NCBI RefSeq assembly: GCF_016862175.1
Contig: NZ_BOML01000075.1
Span: 55,600 to 119,599, forward strand
Origin: Paractinoplanes durhamensis
Lineage (GTDB): Bacteria > Actinomycetota > Actinomycetes > Mycobacteriales > Micromonosporaceae
DNA length: 64,000 nucleotides
Direction of reading: 5' to 3'
In this document: positions 25,905 to 35,127 of the stretch, piece after piece
How positions within the stretch are numbered: position 1 is the first letter of the stretch
Layout of the letters: every line of letters begins with the position of its first letter
Made by a program: the position numbers and the translations under genes
Notes under the pieces: model-generated
What the model saw: the letters and a program-made list of their open reading frames with translations, nothing else
What the model was told of the DNA's origin: nothing
The model's database searches: none

Positions 25905-27242
25905 ATGACCAGGATCTCGCGTCTCCGGCGGCTGATCGTCGCCGGTGCGGCCGTACTGCTCGGGCTCACGATGCCCGGCAGCGCCACCGCGGCCGTCCCG
26001 AGCACGACCGAGTTGGCCTACTACGACGTCACCTCGGCGGCCACCACCACCGGTGGGCTGGCCGCCGACCTCAACCGGCGCGGCTACGACGTGCTGGAAG
26101 GGTCGATGACCAACGGCGTACCCATCCTGGCCTCCGCATCCGACGCCCAGCGGCTGCGGCGCGGTGGCCTGACGGTTCGCTATGCCGGGCCGTTGTATCA
26201 GCCGGTGCCGGCGTCGTTCGTGGCGGCCGCCGACACCTACTACGGCGGCTATCACACCGCGGCCGGGCACGAGACCCACAACGCCGCGGTCGTCGCCGCC
26301 CACCCCGACCTGGCCGTGCTGCGGACCATCGGCTCGTCGTGGCTGAAGACCCAGGGCAGTGGCGGCCACAGCATCCAGGCGCTCTGCATCACCAAGATCG
26401 CGTCCGGTGACTGTGCGCTGAACACCAGCGGCTCGAAGCCGAAGTTCACCCTGATGGCCCAGATGCACGCGCGGGAGCTCGCCACCGGCGAGCTCGCCTA
26501 CAAGTGGATCGATTACCTGGTCAGCAACTACGGCACCACCGCCGCCGTGACCAACCTGATGAACACCACCGAGCTGTGGATCATCCCGATCGCCAACCCG
26601 GACGGTGTCGACATCGTCTCGTCGAACTCCACCAGCCCGGTCTCCCAGCGCAAGAACGCGCACACCAACGGCTGTTCCGGCACCGGCAAGGGCGTCGACC
26701 TCAACCGCAACTCGAGCTACCACTGGGACGTCAACCAGGGCACCAAGTGCAGCGAGACCTACCCCGGCGCCGGCGCGGCCAGCGAGCCGGAGACCCAGGG
26801 CATCCAGGGCTTCCTCTCGCAGATCTACCGCGACACCAAGCCCGCCGCCGATTTCTCGGCGGCCACTACCGCCACCACCGGGACGTTCCTCACCCTGCAC
26901 AGCTACGCCGAGCTCAACATTTATCCGTACGGGTGGACAAACACGATCGCGCCGAACAACACCGACCTCAAGACGATCGCCACCGCGATGGGTAAGTCCA
27001 ACGGGTACGACGTCGTGCACGGCGACGGCGGCCTGAACTACTTCGCGCCCGGCGCGACCGACGACTGGATCTACGGCACGCTGGGCGTTCCCGGCTACAC
27101 GATCGAGGTCGGCCCCAGCTCCTCCAGCTGCAGCGGCTTCTTCCCGAAGTACACCTGCATGACGTCGTTCTGGAACCTCAACCTGCCCGCGTTCATGAGC
27201 CTGGCGACCGCGGCGGCGCGCCCCTACCCGACCGGAAGCTGA
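25905..27242 (+). CDS. Secreted M14 zinc carboxypeptidase
   Basis: 445 residues from the ATG at 25905 (GAGG upstream). A Sec signal peptide (about 1-30) and a propeptide-like region precede the M14 catalytic domain. Zinc ligands His188 and Glu191 are in QMHARE and His332 in TLHSY. The substrate-binding NPDG, RKN and DLNRN motifs are present, and the general base is Glu401 in YTIEVGP. It is expected to remove C-terminal residues from extracellular peptides. All catalytic residues are present. Confidence 0.9.
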   Translation: MTRISRLRRLIVAGAAVLLGLTMPGSATAAVPSTTELAYYDVTSAATTTGGLAADLNRRGYDVLEGSMTNGVPILASASDAQRLRRGGLTVRYAGPLYQPVPASFVAAADTYYGGYHTAAGHETHNAAVVAAHPDLAVLRTIGSSWLKTQGSGGHSIQALCITKIASGDCALNTSGSKPKFTLMAQMHARELATGELAYKWIDYLVSNYGTTAAVTNLMNTTELWIIPIANPDGVDIVSSNSTSPVSQRKNAHTNGCSGTGKGVDLNRNSSYHWDVNQGTKCSETYPGAGAASEPETQGIQGFLSQIYRDTKPAADFSAATTATTGTFLTLHSYAELNIYPYGWTNTIAPNNTDLKTIATAMGKSNGYDVVHGDGGLNYFAPGATDDWIYGTLGVPGYTIEVGPSSSSCSGFFPKYTCMTSFWNLNLPAFMSLATAAARPYPTGS

Positions 27243-27287
27243 CATCGCGGCACGCATCCTCGGACCGGGGATGTGCGTTAGCCCGGC

Positions 27288-28430
27288 GTGCGTATCTCAA
27301 AGCATGTGCGCCGGGCCGCCCTCGGCGGCGCGGTGGCCCTCGCGGCCTGCGCCGTCGCGCAGCCCGCCGCGGCCGCCGTCGGCCAGACCGCCCGGATGAC
27401 GCCCTCCTTCAACGGCTCGGTGTACGCGATCGCCTACCGTGGCAACACGGTCTACGTGGGCGGATCCTTCACCAGCACCACCCTCGGCGGCCGGACCGTC
27501 ACGCGGAACCGGCTCGCCGCCTTCGACGCGACCACCGGCAGCCTGCGTGACTGGGCCCCCCGCGCCGACGGCGACGTCCGGGCGCTCGCCGTGTCCGGCT
27601 CCTCCGTCTACGCGGCCGGCGAGTTCACCGAGGTCTCCGGCCAGTCCCGCGACTCGCTGGCCCGGCTCGACGCCGCCAGCGGCGCGGTCAACTCCTTTCA
27701 GCACGGCATCGAGGGCAGCCCGCGGGCTCTCGCGGTCGGCAACGGCCGGCTCTACCTGGCCGGCGCGATCAGCCGGGTGGACCAGCAGGATCGGCGGCGG
27801 CTGGCCGCGTTCTCGCTGGACACCGGTGAACTCGACGACGACTGGACGCCCAGCGCGGACAACACCGTCTACTCGCTCGCCTACCGGGACTCCAAGGTCT
27901 ACCTGGGTGGCAGCTTCCACCGGGCCGACGACGCCCGTTCGACGCTGCGCCTGGCCGCCGTCGACGCCACCTCCGGCGACCTCGACGAGGACTTCCGGCC
28001 GTCGCCGCCATCGGTCGTCTACTCGATCGCGGTCGACGACAACGGGGTGTACGCGGCGATGGGCGGACCGGGTGGCCGGGCCGCCGCGTTCAGCAACTCC
28101 GGCAGCACCCGCTGGACCCGGGTCTTCGACGGCGACGCCCAGGCGATCACGGTCCTGGACGGCACCGCCTATGTCGGCGGGCACTTCGACCGGGCCTGCA
28201 CCAGCGACGCCACCGGCGCGCACGGCACCTGCAGGCAGGGTTCGGTGTCCCGGGTCAAGCTGGCCGCGGTGCGCAGCGACGGCACGCTTGCCGACTGGGC
28301 GCCACAGGCCAACGGCATCAGCGGCGTACGCACCCTCGCGGTCGACCGGGAACACGGAACGGTCGCGGCCGGCGGTGACTTCACCACGATCGGCGGCCGC
28401 TCCCAGAAGCGGTTCGTGTCGTTCGGCTGA
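27288..28430 (+). CDS. Secreted beta-propeller-like repeat protein
   Basis: 380 residues from a GTG at 27288. Signal peptide (about 1-30), then at least six repeats of about 45-50 residues built on VYxGGxFT...R.LAAFDATTG.L..W.P, the delta-60/YVTN-like propeller repeat common in actinobacterial cell-surface proteins. No catalytic motif. One base of overlap with the next gene (TGATG) makes co-translation likely. Confidence 0.75.
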   Translation: MRISKHVRRAALGGAVALAACAVAQPAAAAVGQTARMTPSFNGSVYAIAYRGNTVYVGGSFTSTTLGGRTVTRNRLAAFDATTGSLRDWAPRADGDVRALAVSGSSVYAAGEFTEVSGQSRDSLARLDAASGAVNSFQHGIEGSPRALAVGNGRLYLAGAISRVDQQDRRRLAAFSLDTGELDDDWTPSADNTVYSLAYRDSKVYLGGSFHRADDARSTLRLAAVDATSGDLDEDFRPSPPSVVYSIAVDDNGVYAAMGGPGGRAAAFSNSGSTRWTRVFDGDAQAITVLDGTAYVGGHFDRACTSDATGAHGTCRQGSVSRVKLAAVRSDGTLADWAPQANGISGVRTLAVDREHGTVAAGGDFTTIGGRSQKRFVSFG

Positions 28431-29158
28431 TGCGCCGCGTCTTCTTGTTCGGGGTGGCGCTGGCGGTCGTCGGGATCACCGGCCCGTCGGCCGGCGCCAT
28501 TACCGTCCCCCCGCCCTCGGTCACACCTGTCCCTGACGTCGTCCGCTACAACTTCGACGGCACCGCTCCGCTGGCCGACGTCACCGGGCATGGGCACGAC
28601 CTGAGCCCGGTGGCCCGGTACGGCGGCTCGCTCACCACGGTCGCGCATGCCGGCGGCAACGCCCTGGCCTTCCCCGAGCCCTGCCACGACGAGCCGTGCC
28701 CGCGGATCGCGCTGCGCACCGTGACCTCGACCGACCTGAACCCCGGCCGGCGCAACCTCCGATATGGAGCGTCGGTGCTGCTGGCCCCGGACGAGACCAC
28801 CAAGGGCGAGAACGTGCTGCAGAAGGGCTATTCGGCCCGGGGCAGCCAGTACAAGCTGCAGATCGACGGAGTCGCCGGTCATCCCAGCTGTGTGCTGGTC
28901 GACGACCGCCGACCGGAGATCAACTTCGCGATGAGCCCGGTCAGCGTGGCGGACGGCCAATGGCACACCCTGGAGTGCCGGCGGGTCGGCCCGACGCTGA
29001 CCATCCTGGTCGACGGGCAGCCCGAGAGCCGCACGCCGATCCCGGCCGGCCTGTCGATCAGCAATCGCATCCCGCTGAGCGTCGGCGGCAAGGGCTCGTT
29101 CACCGACAACGACCAGTTCCAGGGGGTGTTGGACGAGGTTTGGGTGCAGATTCAGTGA
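28430..29158 (+). CDS. Secreted LamG-like (concanavalin fold) protein
   Basis: 242 residues. Signal peptide (about 1-23), then a jelly-roll domain with the LamG signatures (YNFDG at the start, DGQWHTLECRR, the VDGQPE strand and FQGVLDEVWV at the end). It contains paired cysteines. Probably binds carbohydrate or another surface ligand. Translationally coupled to the propeller gene, suggesting that the two act together outside the cell. Confidence 0.75.
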   Translation: MRRVFLFGVALAVVGITGPSAGAITVPPPSVTPVPDVVRYNFDGTAPLADVTGHGHDLSPVARYGGSLTTVAHAGGNALAFPEPCHDEPCPRIALRTVTSTDLNPGRRNLRYGASVLLAPDETTKGENVLQKGYSARGSQYKLQIDGVAGHPSCVLVDDRRPEINFAMSPVSVADGQWHTLECRRVGPTLTILVDGQPESRTPIPAGLSISNRIPLSVGGKGSFTDNDQFQGVLDEVWVQIQ

Positions 29159-29166
29159 ACCGCTTT

Positions 29167-29724
29167 TCAGTGCGGCAATGACCGCTTGCTGATCACCTGC
29201 ACCTGGCCGAACCAGGTGGCGATGTCGACCCGGACCTCGGGTGTGCCCGGCACCCGGGGCAGCGGCGCCAGCCGCAGGTCATGGCTGGAGAAGACGACCG
29301 CGCCGGTCAGGTCGACCTCGACCCCCTCCGGGACGATGATCGTGATCTGACCGAACAGGCACAGCCCACCGATCTCGATGGTGCGTTCGCTGGTCAGCAC
29401 CTCACGCAGATCGAGCTCGGTGGCCCCGAAGAACGTGCGCAGCCACAGCCGCGACGACCGTAGCCGCCACCGCCCGCGCCGCTTGCTCTCGCTGAAGATC
29501 GTGGTGACGCTGTCGATCGACTGCGCCGACCCGACGATCGGCGTGACCGCCATGCCGGCCGTCGCCTTCTCCAGCTCCTGCCCCGTCTCGGCGGCCCACA
29601 CCGCCCCGACCCGCACGCTGAACTCCTCGAGCGTCAGCCGCCCGTCGCCACAGGCGCGTTGCAGCAGCTCGGCCGCGCGCTCACGCTCATTGTCGGACGG
29701 CGGCAGCGGTACGGGTGTGGTCAC
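29167..29724 (-). CDS. DUF1707 protein with LiaF-like C-terminal domain
   Basis: 185 residues from a GTG at 29724. DUF1707 lies at the N-terminus (SDNERERAAELLQRACGDGRLTLEEF...). A C-terminal beta-rich domain follows (FGATELDLREV and GGLCLFGQITIIVPEGVEVDL), like the cell-wall-active-antibiotics response domain of LiaF. Such proteins are associated with cell-envelope stress in actinomycetes; the specific role is unknown. Confidence 0.8.
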   Translation of the reverse strand: MTTPVPLPPSDNERERAAELLQRACGDGRLTLEEFSVRVGAVWAAETGQELEKATAGMAVTPIVGSAQSIDSVTTIFSESKRRGRWRLRSSRLWLRTFFGATELDLREVLTSERTIEIGGLCLFGQITIIVPEGVEVDLTGAVVFSSHDLRLAPLPRVPGTPEVRVDIATWFGQVQVISKRSLPH

Positions 29725-29836
29725 GGCGCCGACCCTAGCTCTTTCCGCCTTGTCGCGCCGCCCCCGGGCTAGGCTTCATGGAGGTGTGCCGGGAAGCCTG
29801 GTCGGCGTCCATTCGCCGACCGCTGGAGGTTGTGTT

Positions 29837-30961
29837 TTGCCCCGGTTCACCCGCATCCTGCGCTCCGAGACGACCGGCGGCCTGCTCATGCTCGGCGCCA
29901 CGGTGCTCGCCCTGATCTGGGCCAACTCGCCCTGGTCGGCAAGCTACCGGCACCTCTCCGGGACGCACGCCGCCGGCCTCACCCTCGCCGAGTGGTCCGC
30001 CGACGGCCTGCTGGCGATCTTCTTCTTCGTGGCCGGCCTCGAACTCAAGCGCGAGCTGGTGCTCGGCGACCTGCGCGACCCACGGCGGGCCGCGCTGCCG
30101 GTGGCGGCCGCGATCGGCGGCATGATCGTCCCCGCGCTGATCTTCTCGGCGATCAACGCCGGCGGCGCCCTCCGCGGTTGGGCCATCCCGACCGCCACCG
30201 ACATCGCCTTCGCCCTGGCCGTCCTGGCCGTCATCGGCAAGAACCTGCCACCGGCCCTGCGCACCTTCCTGCTCACCCTGGCCGTGGTCGACGACCTGCT
30301 GGCGATCCTGATCATCGCGGTCTTCTACGCCTCGGCGCTGACCATCCTGCCGCTGCTGCTCACCCTGTTCCCGCTGGCCGGCTTCGGCCTGGCCGTGCAG
30401 CGCCGGGTCCGCGCGTGGTGGATCCTGCTGCCGCTGGCCGCGCTGACCTGGGCCCTGATGCACGCCTCCGGGGTGCACGCGACGGTCGCCGGGGTGCTGC
30501 TCGCGTTCACGGTGCCGGCCGACCTGGCCGAGCGTTTCGAGCACCGATGGCGCCCCCTGTCGTCGGGCGTGGCGGTGCCGGTGTTCGCCTTCTTCGCGGC
30601 CGGTGTCACAGTCGCCGGCGGCCTCGGTTCTTCCCTGGGCGACACCGTCACGATCGGCGTGATCGCCGGCCTGGTGGCCGGCAAGACCATCGGCATAGCC
30701 GGCACCACATGGTTGGCCCAGCGCTTCACCCGAGCCGGCCCGGCCGGCTGGGACCTCCTGGGCCTTGCTTTGCTCGGCGGCATCGGCTTCACGGTGTCGA
30801 TGCTGATCGGCGAGCTGGCCTACGGCCCCGGCACCCCCGGAGACCAGCACGCCAAGCTGGGCGTCCTGCTGGGCTCCCTGCTCGCCGCCGTGTTGGCCAC
30901 CATCGTCCTACGGCTCCGCGACCGCCACTACCGCAGCCTCCCCACCAGCAAGTTTTTCTAG
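29837..30961 (+). CDS. nhaA: Na+/H+ antiporter NhaA
   Basis: 374 residues if it starts at the TTG at 29837, preceded by GGAGG at a 7-nt distance; no ATG or GTG is better placed. NhaA features: FFFVAGLELKRE in the second helix, PTATDIAFALAVLAVIGK, the paired aspartates in LTLAVVDDLLAI, and GIGFTVSMLIGELA near the end. Eleven to twelve TM helices. Exchanges Na+ for H+ at alkaline pH. The inverted repeat at 30970 follows the stop. Confidence 0.9.
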   Translation: MPRFTRILRSETTGGLLMLGATVLALIWANSPWSASYRHLSGTHAAGLTLAEWSADGLLAIFFFVAGLELKRELVLGDLRDPRRAALPVAAAIGGMIVPALIFSAINAGGALRGWAIPTATDIAFALAVLAVIGKNLPPALRTFLLTLAVVDDLLAILIIAVFYASALTILPLLLTLFPLAGFGLAVQRRVRAWWILLPLAALTWALMHASGVHATVAGVLLAFTVPADLAERFEHRWRPLSSGVAVPVFAFFAAGVTVAGGLGSSLGDTVTIGVIAGLVAGKTIGIAGTTWLAQRFTRAGPAGWDLLGLALLGGIGFTVSMLIGELAYGPGTPGDQHAKLGVLLGSLLAAVLATIVLRLRDRHYRSLPTSKFF

Positions 30962-30969
30962 ATCCCGGG

Positions 30970-30990
30970 GTTTTACCGTCGCGGTAAAAC
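30970..30990. promoter_or_regulatory. Inverted repeat between nhaA and the AbiE-like pair
   Basis: GTTTTACCG-TCG-CGGTAAAAC, a perfect 9-bp inverted repeat with a 3-nt spacer, 9 nt after the nhaA stop and 46 nt before the predicted promoter of the next genes. The 3-nt loop is too tight for an ideal terminator, so an operator for the AbiEi-like protein is an attractive reading (inference). Confidence 0.5.
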
Positions 30991-31035
30991 TGCGTTTCCA
31001 GGCAAACTGCTGCGTCGCGTGAGCAGGCTCTCTTT

Positions 31036-31063
31036 TTGCTCATTGGTCCGTCGCATGTAAAGT
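31036..31063 (+). promoter_or_regulatory. Predicted promoter of the AbiE-like genes
   Basis: TTGCTC (31036-31041), a 16-nt spacer and TAAAGT (31058-31063) lie about 100 bp upstream of the ATG at 31161 in an AT-richer stretch. Confidence 0.35.
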
Positions 31064-31160
31064 TGCCGCATGACTAGGTCGCCACGTAGGTCCGGCTGTT
31101 CGGGTTATTCTGGAATTCCGTTGTCAGCGGAAAACGCCAATTTCCCGAACAGGATCGCCG

Positions 31161-32252
31161 ATGACCATGGAAGCAAGCATGCCGCGCAACGGAGCCGAGC
31201 TGCTCCGTCGAGCCGTGGACGCCCTCCTGGCTCGACTCCCCGCAAGCTGGTCGCTACGACCGGCTCCGAACGGCGCGGGGGGCGACCGAGCAGTGGACGC
31301 CGTCTTTACCCTCACCGCTCCGGATGGCCAGTCGGCCGTACTTCTGTTCGAGGCAAAGAGTGTGGTGCATGGCCGGGACGTGCCGGGCATCCGCCAGAAA
31401 CTGGCCACCTACAGCAGCCAGGTGGACAACGGACACGGCGTACTCGTTGCCCGTTACCTCTCACCGCAGGTGCGAGCCGGGCTTGCCGATGTTGGCGTGT
31501 CATTCGTCGACACCACCGGCAACATCCGCGTCAAGATGTCGACGCCCGGGTTCTACCTCGCCGACCGGGGGGCGGATGCAGACCCTTGGCGCGGGCCGGG
31601 GAGGCCGCGCGGGACGCTCAAGGGCGCACCGGCCGCGAACATCGTGCGGGCAGTCGCCGACATCTCGCGCGACTGGACCATTCGCGAACTGGTCCAAGTC
31701 GCGCAAGTTTCAGCGGGGACCGGCTATCGCGTCATCGACTTCCTGGAGCTGGAGGGGCTCGCCACCCGCGAGGAGCGGGGGAAGATAGCCGTTCCGAGCT
31801 GGGAAAAGGTCCTGCGCAGATGGAGCGAGGACTACAGCTTCACCGGTGACGGCCGCGTCACCAGGTGGATCGCTCCGCGCGGTCTCGATGACCTGATGAA
31901 GCGCGTCGCTCGGACCGAGTCGGTGAACTATGCGATCACCGGCACCATCGCCGCCGCCGAATGGGCCGAGTACGCGCCGGCCAGGTCGGCGGCGATCTAT
32001 ACCGCGAACGCCGAGCGGGCCGCGGCCGACTGGGCGCTCCGGCCTGCTGACGCCGGGGCCAATGTGCTGCTGGTCGAACCCGACACCGACGTTCCGTTCG
32101 TCCGAACTATTACCAACTCCGCCGGCCTTCGGCTTGCGGCCCCCTCGCAAGTCGTCGTGGATCTGATGACCGGCCCTGGCCGCAACCCGCAGGAGGCGGA
32201 AGAACTCATGGAATGGATGAAAACCAATGAACGGTCCTGGCGGACTGGGTAA
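31161..32252 (+). CDS. AbiEi-like antitoxin/regulator
   Basis: 363 residues from the ATG at 31161. An N-terminal part with a conserved LLFEAKSVVHGRDVPGIRQKL stretch is followed by a winged-helix-like segment (RDWTIRELVQVAQVSAGTGYRVIDFLELEGLATRE, about 170-210) and a C-terminal part with ITGTIAAAEWAEYAPARSAAIY. These resemble the type IV toxin-antitoxin AbiEi family and its predicted regulators. The stop lies 26 nt inside the next gene. A role as antitoxin and autorepressor is inferred from architecture and gene order. Confidence 0.6.
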   Translation: MTMEASMPRNGAELLRRAVDALLARLPASWSLRPAPNGAGGDRAVDAVFTLTAPDGQSAVLLFEAKSVVHGRDVPGIRQKLATYSSQVDNGHGVLVARYLSPQVRAGLADVGVSFVDTTGNIRVKMSTPGFYLADRGADADPWRGPGRPRGTLKGAPAANIVRAVADISRDWTIRELVQVAQVSAGTGYRVIDFLELEGLATREERGKIAVPSWEKVLRRWSEDYSFTGDGRVTRWIAPRGLDDLMKRVARTESVNYAITGTIAAAEWAEYAPARSAAIYTANAERAAADWALRPADAGANVLLVEPDTDVPFVRTITNSAGLRLAAPSQVVVDLMTGPGRNPQEAEELMEWMKTNERSWRTG

Positions 32253-33078
32253 TTCTTCCGCAGACCTGCTGGTCAGATCGCGGTCGGCGATGCTGGACGC
32301 GCTGGAGGCCCTGGCGGACCACCGTCGCGCGGTCGTCGTCATCGGCGCGCAAGCGGTGTACCTGCGGACCGGTAGTGCTCCGGTGGCTCTCGCCGAAGCA
32401 ACCAAGGACAGCGACCTGGCGATCGACCCCCGAACACTGAGGGACGATCCGCGGGTCGAGGCGGCCATGAGGGCCGCCGGCTTCCTCCCGGACCCGCGAC
32501 ACGGGCAACCCGGATCGTGGGTCAACGCCGACGGTATTCCGGTGGATCTGATGGTTCCCGAAACGCTTGCCGGGGTCGGCGGTCCTACGACACGAGGCGC
32601 GCGCCTGCCACCGCACGACCGTCGCGCCATGCGCCGGGCCCGTGGCCTGGAAGCGACCCTGGTGGACAGCACGGTGGAGACTGTCAACGCCCTGAATCCG
32701 GCCGACCCGCGCGTCTACGAGGCCCGAGTTGCCGGGCCAGCCGCTCTTCTGGTGGCGAAGACCTTCAAGATCGCCGACCGGATCGACACCCCCCGGCGTC
32801 TCGTGGACAAGGATGCGCACGACATGTACCGCATCCTCATCGCCAAGGAGACCGAACCGCTGGCTGACGGGTTTCGTCGGCTCCTCGCCGATGGGGTCAG
32901 CGCGGCGACGACGGCCCACGCTCTCGACGAGATGGAAGTCCTGATGGCGTCCGGCCCGCAGGCCACGATTCCGGTGATGGCCGGGCGGGCCGAAGCGGGG
33001 CTCGGCGATCCGGAGACGGTCGCGCTGTCGACGGCGCTGCTGACTCGGGACCTGCTCACCGCGCTGAAACGCAGCTGA
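32227..33078 (+). CDS. AbiEii-like nucleotidyltransferase toxin candidate
   Basis: 283 residues. The nucleotidyltransferase-like core is visible: an alpha helix with VVVIGAQAVYLRTG, then the acidic strand KDSDLAIDP (Asp-x-Leu-x-x-Asp in place of the usual DID) and later DLMVPETL. A helical C-terminal half contains KTFKIADRIDTPRRLVDKDAHDMYRIL, as in AbiEii/MenT-type toxins. It overlaps the upstream gene by 26 nt, as in two-gene toxin-antitoxin operons. Toxicity is inferred. Confidence 0.6.
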   Translation: MNGPGGLGNSSADLLVRSRSAMLDALEALADHRRAVVVIGAQAVYLRTGSAPVALAEATKDSDLAIDPRTLRDDPRVEAAMRAAGFLPDPRHGQPGSWVNADGIPVDLMVPETLAGVGGPTTRGARLPPHDRRAMRRARGLEATLVDSTVETVNALNPADPRVYEARVAGPAALLVAKTFKIADRIDTPRRLVDKDAHDMYRILIAKETEPLADGFRRLLADGVSAATTAHALDEMEVLMASGPQATIPVMAGRAEAGLGDPETVALSTALLTRDLLTALKRS

Positions 33079-33126
33079 TCGGGAACTTTTTCTCAACCGA
33101 ATGGCAACCGAGACGATAGAGCGGCC

Positions 33127-35053
33127 GTGTGGGGACGCGGAGGTGGGCGGCGGGCGGCGCAGTCGGGGTCTCGGCTGTTTGCGACGTATCTCGTGGCCAG
33201 TCTGCTGCCGCTCGGGGCTCTCGCCACGGTGCTGCTCAGCGGGGTGCATGAGGACGCCGCCAAGCAGGGGCAGGATCAAGGGGTCGCGCAGGCGGCGGTG
33301 ATCGCCGAGATGGCGGTCGCGCCGGCGCTGGACGAGGCCGACCTGGCCCGCGGGCTGACCGAAGGGCAGCGGGAATCGCTGGCCAAGGCGACCGACCTGG
33401 CGCTCTACCACGGCTCGGTGCTGCGGATGCGGCTGCGTAACTTCGCCGGCCAAGTTGTCTACTCCGACGACGGGTCCACCTCGGGTGGGGTGCCGATCTC
33501 CGATCCGGCGTTCCGGTCGGCCACCGTCGGGTCGGCGGCGGCCACCCTGGTGGCGGACGCCTCGGCCGACGGCGGGCAGATCATCCGGGTGTTGCAGCCG
33601 GTGTTCGCGCGGGCATCCGGCGAGGCGATCGGGGTGCTCGAGCTCTACCTGCCGTACGACAAGATCGACCAGCGGCTGCACGAGCAGATGGCGGTCACCT
33701 ATTGGCGGCTCGGTGGTGGTCTGGGTGTGCTGTATCTGGCGCTCGGCCTGATCTCCTGGTCGACCACCCGGTCGCTGCGGCGATACGCGGCGCGCCAGGA
33801 GCACGAGGCCCTGCACGACGCGTTGACCGGGCTGCCGAACCGGGAAGCGTTCCGGCAGCGGGCCACGGCCGCAGGACACCGCGGCCCGGCTGGGCGGGGA
33901 CGAATTCGCGCTGATCCTGCCGGGGCTGGATGCCGATGAGGTACGCCTTCTGCTCGAGTCCCTGCGGTCCGTGCTGACCGGCGAGATGGTCCTGGACGGC
34001 GTGCCGCTGACGATCGAGGCGAGCTTCGGCATCGCGCTCTACCCGGAGCACGGCGACGACGTCGAGGAGTTGCTCCGGCACGCCGACGCGGCCATGTACC
34101 AGGGCAAGCGCGGCACCGCCGACATCGTCGTCTACACCGGTGAGCGGACCACCCACCCGACCCAGTGGCTGGTGGTGCAGGCCGAGTTGCGGCACGCCCT
34201 GGAGCGCGACGAGCTGGTGCTGTTCTACCAGCCGAAGGTGCGCCTGGCCGACGGCTCGATCTGCGGGGTGGAGGCGCTGGTGCGCTGGCAGCACCCGGAG
34301 CGCGGCCTGCTCCCGCCGTCGGAGTTCCTGCCGGCCGCCGAGCAGTCCGGCCTGATCGAGCCGCTGACCGCGTGGGTGCTGCGCCGGGCGCTGGCCGACC
34401 AGGCGGCCTGGACGTCGGTGGGCCGGGACTGGACGGTGTCGGTGAACGTGTCGGCCCGCAACCTGGAGGCCGCCCTGGACAAGGTCGCCGACGGCACCTA
34501 CGACGGGGTGTTGTCGGCGATGACCGACACGGTGGACCGGGAGAAGAAGGCCGACTTCGTCGACTACTTCTCGGCCGGCACGTCGATCATCGTGCAGCGG
34601 GGTAATCCGCGCACCGTCGCCGACCTGTCCGACCTGTGCGGCAACGTGGTGGCGATCGAGAAGGGCACGATCCAGGCCGAGTTGCTGCACCGGTCGCAGA
34701 GCAACTGCGCCGGTCGTCCGATGAAGATCAACGAATACTCGACGAACGCGGACGCGTTGCTGCAGCTGCGGACCGGGCGGGCGGTCGCGGTGCTGAACGA
34801 CTTCCCGCCGGCCAGCTATCTGGCCACCGACAGCCGGACCAGCAACTACTACCAGCTGGCGTCGGCCACGCAGTACGAGACGGGTCTGATCGGCATCCCG
34901 TTCGCGAAGAACAACAGTCAGCTTCGCGACGCGGTGAAGGGCGCGCTGGACCGGGTGATCAGCGCCGGGGCGTACGCCGACCTGCTGCAACGCTGGGGCT
35001 TGAGCAGTGGCGCGGTCAAGGCCGCATCGATCAACGGCGCCGCCCAGGATTGA
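33127..35053 (+). pseudogene. Disrupted GGDEF-EAL gene fused to a solute-binding protein lobe
   Basis: The first frame (GTG 33127 to about 33890) encodes two TM segments around a periplasmic sensor region and the start of a GGDEF domain (LHDALTGLPNREAF). About 60 residues of the domain, including the DLDxFK metal site, are then missing. The reading frame shifts by one, and RLGGDEFALILPG continues in the second frame near 33885. An EAL domain follows (VEALVRWQHPERG, LSVNVSARNLE-like), but it stops near residue NLE. The frame runs straight into DGTYDGVLSAMTDTVDREKK, FVDYF and TSIIVQRGNP, the C-terminal lobe of a family 3 amino-acid-binding protein, through to 35053. Two deletions explain this. 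An assembly artefact is the main alternative. Confidence 0.75.
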
Positions 35054-35127
35054 CGCTGCACGCGTGGGTAGTCAGGGTGATCCGACCGCGCGGGCCCGCT
35101 CGGCCCACGGCGGCGCACCATCCCGGG

